Assembly: GCA_007571275.1 (NCBI GenBank)
Contig: RKRS01000044.1
Location: forward strand, 1-13,553
Reading direction: 5' to 3'
Origin: Dehalococcoidia bacterium
GTDB lineage: Bacteria; Chloroflexota; Dehalococcoidia; Bin125
DNA: 13,553 bases
The notes beneath the pieces are model-generated. The model was not told the DNA's origin. It was given only the letters and a program-made list of their open reading frames with translations, and ran no database searches. The translations under genes and the position numbers were made by a program. Shown here in pieces: positions 1-5,375 of the stretch; the stretch's first letter is position 1; each line of letters opens with the position of its first letter.

Positions 1-137
1 GCCAATCCCGGGTCGCACTCGCGGCCGACGAATGGTCGGCGTCGCGCTGCACAGGGTGCTGGCCAGACCGCAGAAATAAGAGCTGCGTTAGGTATCCGCG
101 GATTTCGGCCAGCCACGGAATCAGAAAGCGCGCAGAG

Positions 138-169
138 GACAACAGCGCGGCGATCGCCGCGCTGTTGTC
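138..169. terminator. 32-bp perfect palindrome, possible bidirectional terminator
   Basis: The left arm GACAACAGCGCGGCGA (138-153) is followed directly by its exact reverse complement TCGCCGCGCTGTTGTC (154-169), with no mismatch and no spacer. In RNA it would fold into a long GC-rich hairpin with a few central bases forming the loop. It lies 32 bp past the stop codon of the minus-strand lipoprotein gene, so a terminator is the simplest reading. There is no U-tract on either side, which weakens the call. A protein-binding site is an alternative, because the centre (GCGATCGC) is itself a strong palindrome. Confidence 0.5.
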
Positions 170-201
170 GGACTGAACTGCCGGAGGGCATTCAGCGGGC
201 G

Positions 202-2223
202 CTAACCCTCATCATCATCATCCGAGCTCTCCATTGTCTCCGCTGCTTCAGTGAGCTCCTCATAGAGGTACACCTCAATCTGCCATTCCCCGATTCCCAC
301 GCCATCGGATTGCAGCAGCACGCGCCACTCACCCGCAGGCCCAGGAACATCCGCCGGAGTGGCAAACACCGCGCTCGCGAGACACACATCAGCAGTCGCG
401 CAGTTGGCGATCACTCGGCCGGAGACCTCGATCTGGCCATCGGCATCGAGGACCAGCAGGCGAACGTTGCTGCCGTCCTCGCCAATGACGGACACGACGA
501 TTTCAAACATCCCGTCGCCGTCCGGAATCAGCAGCGCGCCGTCATCGTCGATCTCACTGCCAATGCCAAGCAGCGTCGGAACCAGCTCGCTCCCCGAGAC
601 CTCTCCGCGCAGACTCAGATCCGCCATCGGAGTCGGCATGGCGACGACGCCGCTCATCGCCTCTTCCTCCTCCATCGCCATCTCCTCCTCTGCCTCGGGC
701 AACTCCCCGCCGATCTGAGTAACGGTGAGGATGTACGGCCCGACGCCCTCATCCGCGTAATCCTTGATCGTCACACTGATCACGCTGTCCTCCTCAGGGG
801 TCAGCGTCAGTGCCGCATCATGACCGAATGGCCCGCCGCCGCTATCGTCGTCAGACGCATCCAGGCCGCCGCCTTCGACGAGCAACACGGCATCGATCAG
901 CAGGCTCTGGGCGAGAATTTCGTACACCGCCCCGGCTCGGATCATCAGATCGAAGCTGTCGGCATCACCGGGGGCGTCGATCGTGCCCACAAAGGGTGTG
1001 TTGATCTGCAGCGGCCGCATCTCATCCGCTTCCGACATCGACATCAACGGCGCACTGGAGCTGATCATGTACATCGCGTCGTCAGCATCGTCCTCGCCCG
1101 ACTCGTCCGTCATCACTGGCTGCGGCGAGATCTGCAACATGTAGGGGCCCACCGTGTTCGGGGCGAGGCTGATGATGGTCGCGCCCGCAATGAGCGAAGA
1201 GTCCTGAAGCACATCGCCGTTGGCGTCGATCAGCTCGAGCATGGCCGGCGTCTCGGTCGAGATCGACAGCGACACGCTCTGGCCGGTGGCCTCGTCGCCA
1301 AGGAACAGCCCGGCTGAAGCTTGCGCAGCGTCAATACTGACCACATGCTCAGTCGAAGCGCTGTCCTGGTTTGGTGCGTGGAGGTTGGCAATCTCCGCTG
1401 GCGGCAGACTACGCGCCAGGTCGCCGGTCGAGACATACCAGCCGAGTCCGACCATCGCAGCCGGGGCAATGCCGATCACCGTGCCCGCGCTATCGACCAG
1501 CACCATGCCGGCAGTGGCGCCGTCCAGCCTCGCGTCGGTGCGCAGGAAGGTACGATTGCCGACTTCCCACTCGTCGGTGCCGCTCAGCACGCCCGAGTAG
1601 ATCGCTGGATGCGCGCCTGGCTCGTCGCTCGTGGTGAACCCGATCGTGAAGACAGACGAGCCCGGACGAATATTCTCGCCGTCACCCAGCCGCGCGCCTG
1701 GTAGGCGTCGGACCAGGTTGCCATCTAGCGGTCCCAGGTAGGCAAGGCCGGTGAACTGATCGCGACCGACGATCGGGAGGTCTTCCAGCGTGTCACCGTT
1801 GGATAGCAGCACGTCTGCCGAGGTAGCGCCGTGCAGCGATTGCTCATCAACCAGGACATACCCATCACTGATCACCAAACCGGTCGCGACCGCGTCAGCG
1901 GTCATGACGAAGGCGAGACTGGGGAACGCAATGCTGTAAGCGTTCGCGCCTGCGCCGCCGCCTGCAGCCGTAGGCGGAGGCTCGGGCCGGTCTTCCGCTG
2001 GCGGTTGCTGCGCTGACGGACGGGGACTTGGAGCGGCTGCGGCTGCCTCCGCCTGCTCAGCCGCTTCCGCTTGAGTCTGCTGTGTTTGTTGTTCCTGCGC
2101 TTCATCATCCGTGTCGTTACCGACCAGATCGCAGGCGCTGAGCGTCAGCGCCGCCGCAATCAGCAGTGAGAGCAGCAACAATCCACGATGACGCAAACGA
2201 TCTGTCAGCATGAACACGTTCAT
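202..2223 (-). CDS. Lipoprotein with degenerate trypsin-like (HtrA-like) domain and PPC-like beta domains
   Basis: A predicted exported lipoprotein of 673 residues. The N-terminus has basic residues, a hydrophobic stretch at about 14-30 and the lipobox LSAC with Cys31, so it should be lipid-anchored outside the membrane. A Gln/Glu/Ala/Pro-rich linker (32-93) leads to a region at about 95-275 with the spacing of a trypsin-like HtrA domain (GLVISDGYVLVDEQ; GATAGM; GTVIGIA). The catalytic positions appear as Gln128, Gly159 and Thr237 instead of His, Asp and Ser, so I infer a pseudoprotease. Beta-rich regions at about 293-368 and 410-503 resemble bacterial pre-peptidase C-terminal domains; a further beta domain and an acidic tail (DDDDEG) follow. 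I chose the ATG at 2223 because GGGAG lies five bases upstream; an in-frame TTG at 2244 is less likely. The biological role is unknown. Confidence 0.8.
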   Translation of the reverse strand: MNVFMLTDRLRHRGLLLLSLLIAAALTLSACDLVGNDTDDEAQEQQTQQTQAEAAEQAEAAAAAPSPRPSAQQPPAEDRPEPPPTAAGGGAGANAYSIAFPSLAFVMTADAVATGLVISDGYVLVDEQSLHGATSADVLLSNGDTLEDLPIVGRDQFTGLAYLGPLDGNLVRRLPGARLGDGENIRPGSSVFTIGFTTSDEPGAHPAIYSGVLSGTDEWEVGNRTFLRTDARLDGATAGMVLVDSAGTVIGIAPAAMVGLGWYVSTGDLARSLPPAEIANLHAPNQDSASTEHVVSIDAAQASAGLFLGDEATGQSVSLSISTETPAMLELIDANGDVLQDSSLIAGATIISLAPNTVGPYMLQISPQPVMTDESGEDDADDAMYMISSSAPLMSMSEADEMRPLQINTPFVGTIDAPGDADSFDLMIRAGAVYEILAQSLLIDAVLLVEGGGLDASDDDSGGGPFGHDAALTLTPEEDSVISVTIKDYADEGVGPYILTVTQIGGELPEAEEEMAMEEEEAMSGVVAMPTPMADLSLRGEVSGSELVPTLLGIGSEIDDDGALLIPDGDGMFEIVVSVIGEDGSNVRLLVLDADGQIEVSGRVIANCATADVCLASAVFATPADVPGPAGEWRVLLQSDGVGIGEWQIEVYLYEELTEAAETMESSDDDDEG

Positions 2224-2228
2224 TTCAG

Positions 2229-2233
2229 CTCCC
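2229..2233 (-). promoter_or_regulatory. Ribosome binding site of the lipoprotein gene
   Basis: GGGAG on the minus strand, five bases before the ATG at 2223. It decides the start in favour of that ATG over the upstream in-frame TTG at 2244. Confidence 0.55.
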
Positions 2234-2291
2234 GTCGCTGTCAAGGCTCGGCTGGACGGCTGTGGGCCGCATCTCAGCTCATGGATCGCAC

Positions 2292-2353
2292 CCGATCGTT
2301 ATCGGATTGTATCCCACCTCTGAATTCACGACTCTCTCTGGAGGCGCGATACT
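2292..2353. promoter_or_regulatory. Candidate divergent promoter region between lipoprotein and GYD genes
   Basis: The 175-bp gap between the divergent genes holds weak promoter-like hexamers. On the plus strand TTCACG (2325-2330) and GATACT (2348-2353) are separated by exactly 17 bases, each matching four of six consensus positions, and could serve the GYD gene. On the minus strand TACAAT (2311-2306) matches five of six -10 positions, without a convincing -35 partner. A small inverted repeat, CCGAT-N4-ATCGG (2292-2305), lies beside it and could be an operator. Short matches of this kind are common by chance. Confidence 0.3.
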
Positions 2354-2398
2354 GACGCCATCGGAGAGCGACCTCACTGAAGGAAGCAGAGAGCCTCC

Positions 2399-2731
2399 AT
2401 GCAATACATCCTGCTGGTGCGGTTATCGCCCGAGGGAATCGACGCGACACTTGAGAACCCACGTACGCCTCTGGACGCCGAACGCAGCATCTCGATACCC
2501 GGCGTCAGCGCGTTGGGTATCTACGCGGTACTTGGTCCCTACGACTTCACAGCCATCATCGACGCGCCCGATAATGACGCGGCAGCCCGCTGGTCGATCG
2601 CCTTCTCGGCGCGAATCCGCGGAGAGATTACGACCATGCCTGCAGTGCCACTCTCACATCTGGAGGGACCAAGAGCGCGGGATCGAGCGGAGCAGGCGTC
2701 AGAGCCGCTACCTGGACAAGCCAGCGGCTGA
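2399..2731 (+). CDS. GYD-domain protein
   Basis: A small soluble protein of 110 residues. The first 80 or so fit the GYD family: an MQYILLVRLSPEGI opening, then an LGIYAVLGPYDF segment at about 39-50 containing the Gly-(Xaa)-Tyr-Asp signature, then IIDAPDNDAAARW. The family has a ferredoxin-like alpha/beta fold and probably forms oligomers; its biochemical function is not established. The last 25 residues are charged and low in complexity and look unstructured. No strong Shine-Dalgarno is visible; the ATG at 2399 is supported by the domain beginning right at the N-terminus. It is divergent from the lipoprotein gene and convergent with tRNA-Thr. Confidence 0.75.
   Translation: MQYILLVRLSPEGIDATLENPRTPLDAERSISIPGVSALGIYAVLGPYDFTAIIDAPDNDAAARWSIAFSARIRGEITTMPAVPLSHLEGPRARDRAEQASEPLPGQASG
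2703..2729 (+). terminator. Hairpin overlapping the end of the GYD gene
   Basis: AGCCGCT (2703-2709) and AGCGGCT (2723-2729) are perfect 7-bp complements with a 13-base loop that can add two inner G-C pairs. The right arm ends on the first base of the GYD stop codon. No U-tract follows. It may limit read-through into the convergent tRNA gene 22 bp further on. Confidence 0.3.
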
Positions 2732-2751
2732 ACCGACGCGGAGATATGCGC

Positions 2752-2826
2752 TGGAGCCGGCGGGGGGATTCGAACCCTCGGCCTACGGTTTACGAAACCG
2801 TTGCTCTACCACTGAGCTACGCCGGC
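2752..2826 (-). tRNA. tRNA-Thr (anticodon CGU), CCA encoded
   Basis: Read on the minus strand this folds as a complete cloverleaf. The acceptor stem GCCGGCG/CGCCGGC has seven perfect pairs, the D arm is GCTC-AGTGGTA-GAGC, and the anticodon stem ACGGT/ACCGT carries the loop TTCGTAA. A 5-base variable loop and a T arm GAGGG-TTCGAAT-CCCCC follow. The anticodon CGT reads the ACG threonine codon. G1-C72 and C2-G71, known threonine identity elements, are present. The discriminator is U73 and the 3' CCA is encoded (2754-2752). The second T-stem pair would be A50-C64, a mismatch. The gene is divergent from the GlnR-like regulator. Confidence 0.95.
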
Positions 2827-2897
2827 CCGAACACGATTCTGAGCGTATCGTACGACCCGCGACTCATCGTAACCCGAGTCCACACCGAGCCTGGTCT

Positions 2898-2903
2898 ATC
2901 GTG
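2898..2903 (+). promoter_or_regulatory. Candidate -10 element giving a leaderless regulator mRNA
   Basis: TATCGT lies six bases before the ATG of the GlnR-like gene, and no purine-rich Shine-Dalgarno sequence is visible in front of that ATG. This is the layout expected for a leaderless transcript (TANNNT about 6-8 bases from the start codon). No good -35 box is visible, so the call is tentative. Confidence 0.3.
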
Positions 2904-2908
2904 CGGGC

Positions 2909-3571
2909 ATGTACCGACTGACGGTATCGACGCTCGACGACAATCTGGTCTCGTCGATCCAGACTCCGCTGGAACGCGCTGGTCTGCAGGTCGTGCGTTA
3001 CACCCCGGCCGAAGGCAACGAGCCAGACCCGGCGGCGGCGCCCGATGTCTTGTTACTCGACTGGCGTCACGCCGTGCCCATCTCCCGACCTGCGGAAGTC
3101 CAGGCCTGGCCCGATGCGATGCGGCTTGCCGCATTGCGGCCAGCCGACACGCACGTGCTCGGACCAGCGCAGGAGTTGGACGATTTTATCCTGGCCCCGG
3201 TGCATCACGCCGAACTGGTAGCCCGTGTCCAGCTGGTGCTCTGGCGGCACGGACGCGCGCTGACCCGAAACACGCTCGAAGCCGGCGATCTGATTGTCGA
3301 CACTTCCAACTATCAGGTGTTTGAGAGCGGTCGCTCAGTCTCACTCACGTTCAAGGAATTTGAGCTCCTGCGCTTTCTGATGACCCACAACCAACAGGTC
3401 TTCAATCGTGAGACCCTGCTCAACCGGGTCTGGGGCTACAACTATTACGGTGGCTCGCGCACGGTCGACGTTCATATCAGGCGCTTACGCTCGAAGTTGG
3501 AGTCGGGTGGTCAGCGCTACGTCGAAACCGTGCGCAACGTGGGGTATCGATTCGCCCTGCCGCTGCGATAA
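2909..3571 (+). CDS. glnR: GlnR-like OmpR/PhoB-family transcriptional regulator with atypical receiver
   Basis: A protein of 220 residues: an N-terminal receiver-like domain (about 1-118) and a C-terminal winged-helix DNA-binding domain (about 127-217) of the OmpR/PhoB type. The C-terminal half holds LTFKEFELL, VWGYNYYGGSRTVDVHIRR and TVRNVGYRF, which from memory are close to actinobacterial GlnR, the global regulator of nitrogen assimilation. The receiver also follows GlnR: a PAEG segment at 33-36, then Asp51 with Arg53 two residues on. The acidic Mg-binding pair is replaced by Ser7/Thr8, and the conserved lysine before the beta5 proline is Ala (ILAPV), so phosphorylation is unlikely. GlnR proteins instead dimerise through unphosphorylated Asp interactions. 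Its position immediately upstream of glnA supports a nitrogen role. The name is inferred from similarity and context. Confidence 0.75.
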   Translation: MYRLTVSTLDDNLVSSIQTPLERAGLQVVRYTPAEGNEPDPAAAPDVLLLDWRHAVPISRPAEVQAWPDAMRLAALRPADTHVLGPAQELDDFILAPVHHAELVARVQLVLWRHGRALTRNTLEAGDLIVDTSNYQVFESGRSVSLTFKEFELLRFLMTHNQQVFNRETLLNRVWGYNYYGGSRTVDVHIRRLRSKLESGGQRYVETVRNVGYRFALPLR

Positions 3572-3634
3572 CCACCATTTCGTTGCGACAAATCCGACAC
3601 AGAAGGCGCTCCCGTTGGGCGGCCCTCGGCGGTC

Positions 3635-3661
3635 GTAACTCAGGTGTAACCCAAGCGCGAC
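3635..3661 (+). promoter_or_regulatory. GlnR-box-like direct repeats upstream of glnA
   Basis: GTAAC (3635-3639), six bases, GTAAC (3646-3650), six bases, then a degenerate GCGAC (3657-3661): three units on an 11-bp period. The actinobacterial GlnR site is built of GTnAC and GAAAC half-sites separated by six bases, so the first two units fit well. The perfect pair is centred about 45 bp upstream of a possible -10 hexamer TACGAT (3683-3688), a suitable place for an activator. A PhoP-type site, which shares the 11-bp repeat layout, is the main alternative. Confidence 0.55.
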
Positions 3662-3682
3662 AAGCCGCGCGGATCCTGCCCA

Positions 3683-3688
3683 TACGAT
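3683..3688 (+). promoter_or_regulatory. Candidate -10 box of glnA
   Basis: TACGAT matches four of six -10 consensus positions and lies about 100 bases upstream of the glnA start. No consensus -35 is visible at 16-18 bp, which would suit an activator-dependent promoter using the GTAAC repeats. Confidence 0.3.
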
Positions 3689-3791
3689 GAGTCACAGCAA
3701 TCATCAATCCTGCGTGGCAGACGGCAAATGACCGTGCGCGACTCCAACCGGGCCCTTGAATGTCGCGCAGACCAGAGAGAGGTTAGAGCCC

Positions 3792-5210
3792 ATGGCAACC
3801 CTTGGCGAGATCCAGGCGCTGATCCAGGATCAGGGCATTCGCCGCGTCGACCTGCTGGTGACCGACCTGATCGGCCGCTGGCAACACTTCAGCATTCCCG
3901 CTCACAAGGTTGACGAGGATCTGGTCGAGCGCGGACAAGGCTTCGACGGTTCCTCCCTGCGCGGATTTCAAAGCATCGACGAGTCGGACATGCTGCTCCG
4001 ACCCGACCTCGATTCGGCGCGGATCGACCCGACTGAGAGCGTGCCCACGCTGAAATTCATCTGTAACGTCCACGACCCGATCACCGGCGAGCGATACAGC
4101 CGCGACCCGCGCTACGTCGCAACCAAGGCCGAGCAGTACATGATCGACTCGGGAATCGCCGACCAGGCCTTCTTCGGCCCCGAGCTTGAGTTCTTCCTGT
4201 TCGACCACGTCCAGTTCGCCATGTCGATCAACCAGGCCTTCTACACGGTTGAATCGGACGAAGCCGACTGGAACAGCGGTCGCGACGAGGATGAAAACAA
4301 CCTTGGCTACAAGATCCCGCCCAAGCAGGGTTACTCGCCTACTGCGCCGTTCGACACGCTCAGCGACATCCGCTGGGAGATGGCTGACGCGATGGACGCG
4401 GTCGGCATGGAGATGGAAGTCCATCACCACGAAGTGGCAACCGGCGGTCAAGGCGAGATCGCGACCCGTTTCAACACCTTGCGCAACAAGGCTGACGAGA
4501 CGCAGTGGTACAAGCACATCGTCCGCAACGTCGCCAGGTCGCATGGCAAGTCGGCCACTTTCATGCCCAAGCCGCTCTACGGCGACAACGGAACCGGTAT
4601 GCACTGCCACCAGTCGCTGTGGAAAGACGGAGAACCGCTCTTCTACGAGGCCGGTCAGTACGCCGACCTGTCCGACACCGCCCGTCACTACATCGGCGGC
4701 CTGCTCGCGCACGGTTCGGCACTGCTCGCCTTCTGCGCGCCGACAACCAACTCCTACAAGCGCCTGGTGCCTGGTTTCGAAGCGCCGATCTACCTGGCCT
4801 ACTCACAGCGCAACCGCTCCGCCGCAGTCCGCATCCCGACATATGAGACCTCGCCCAAGAGCAAGCGCCTCGAGTTCCGCCCGCCCGACCCGTCGGCTAA
4901 CACCTACCTCGCCTTCTCGGCGATGCTGATGGCGGGCCTGGACGGCATCCGCAACCAGATCGAGCCCGGCGACCCGGTCGACACGGATATCTACGAGCTG
5001 TCAGCGGAAGAGGCGGCCAACATCCCCTCGGTACCGCACTCACTCGAGGGCTCACTCCAGGCGCTTGCCGAGGACCACGAATTCCTGATGGCAGGCGGCG
5101 TCTTCACCCAGGACCTGATCGATCAGTATCAGGACTTCAAACTGACCGAGTCGCGTGATATCTTCCTGCACCCGGTCGCGGCCGAGTTCTTCCACTACTA
5201 CCACATCTAG
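3792..5210 (+). CDS. glnA: Glutamine synthetase, type I-beta (GlnA)
   Basis: Makes glutamine from glutamate, ammonia and ATP in the cytoplasm; the family forms dodecamers. The 472 residues equal the usual type I-beta length (about 470). Active-site features are all present: FDGSS with Asp52, FGPELEFFLF with Glu131 and Glu133, HHHEVATGGQGE with Glu214 and Glu222, GTGMHCH with His271, NSYKRLVPGFEAP with Arg324 and Glu330, and KRLEFRPPDPSANTY with Glu361 and Arg363. The beta-type insert with WNSG is present, and Tyr401 (in DIYELSAEEAANIP) matches the tyrosine that adenylyltransferase modifies in enteric GlnA. The ATG at 3792 has GAGG upstream at good spacing and gives the family N-terminus; an in-frame TTG at 3756 is rejected. 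Upstream lie the GlnR-like regulator and GTAAC repeats, suggesting nitrogen control. Confidence 0.95.
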   Translation: MATLGEIQALIQDQGIRRVDLLVTDLIGRWQHFSIPAHKVDEDLVERGQGFDGSSLRGFQSIDESDMLLRPDLDSARIDPTESVPTLKFICNVHDPITGERYSRDPRYVATKAEQYMIDSGIADQAFFGPELEFFLFDHVQFAMSINQAFYTVESDEADWNSGRDEDENNLGYKIPPKQGYSPTAPFDTLSDIRWEMADAMDAVGMEMEVHHHEVATGGQGEIATRFNTLRNKADETQWYKHIVRNVARSHGKSATFMPKPLYGDNGTGMHCHQSLWKDGEPLFYEAGQYADLSDTARHYIGGLLAHGSALLAFCAPTTNSYKRLVPGFEAPIYLAYSQRNRSAAVRIPTYETSPKSKRLEFRPPDPSANTYLAFSAMLMAGLDGIRNQIEPGDPVDTDIYELSAEEAANIPSVPHSLEGSLQALAEDHEFLMAGGVFTQDLIDQYQDFKLTESRDIFLHPVAAEFFHYYHI

Positions 5211-5222
5211 TGGTACGTCATT

Positions 5223-5259
5223 CCACTCCCTTCGCCGACTCACCGAGTGAAGGGAGTGG
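5223..5259 (+). terminator. Hairpin terminator or attenuator after glnA
   Basis: CCACTCCCTTC (5223-5233) pairs perfectly with GAAGGGAGTGG (5249-5259) over 11 bp. An inner ACTC-ACC-GAGT hairpin (5238-5248) can stack on top. It starts 12 bases after the glnA stop codon. No U-tract follows, so partial read-through into the second synthetase gene is possible. Confidence 0.6.
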
Positions 5260-5265
5260 CTCAGG

Positions 5266-5305
5266 CATGGGGTCCTCAGCCTGCTTGAGCGCTGAGCGCC
5301 CCATG
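5266..5305 (+). other. Second hairpin in the glnA-GS2 intergenic region
   Basis: CATGGGG (5266-5272) pairs with CCCCATG (5299-5305). Inside, after a 3x3 internal loop, TCAGC (5276-5280) pairs with GCTGA (5291-5295) around a 10-base loop. It follows the first hairpin by six bases and lies about 70 bases upstream of the second synthetase start. It could be a second terminator, an mRNA processing or stability element, or a leader structure of the downstream gene. Confidence 0.4.
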
Positions 5306-5375
5306 AGATATGACGCTCTCCAGATGAAGAGAACCCGCGCCGCGCTTGTCGATCTACAGTGACAGGCAGCCAGGG

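Noticed and set aside
2..79. Possible end of a plus-strand gene, stop TAA at 77-79
   Set aside because: Only 25 codons are visible and no domain can be recognised; other frames are also open here, so I cannot support a gene. The rest of 1-137 shows nothing I can name.
310..1317. Long plus-strand open frame (335 codons)
   Set aside because: It lies opposite the lipoprotein gene. Its translation is rich in Arg, His and Gln with no recognisable domain, as expected for the antisense of a GC-rich gene.
2869..2873. Single GTAAC upstream of the regulator
   Set aside because: There is no second unit at 11-bp spacing on either side, so autoregulation by the GlnR-like protein cannot be argued from it.
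2262..3324. Plus-strand frames running through the tRNA (for example 2262-2921 and 2746-3324)
   Set aside because: They contain the typical false peptide produced by translating the antisense of a tRNA (RRGDSNPRPTVYETVALPLS) and run in other frames over the GYD and regulator genes.
3783..4712. 309-codon minus-strand frame opposite glnA
   Set aside because: glnA is unmistakable over the whole stretch. The antisense translation is Val/Asp/Arg-rich without any domain.
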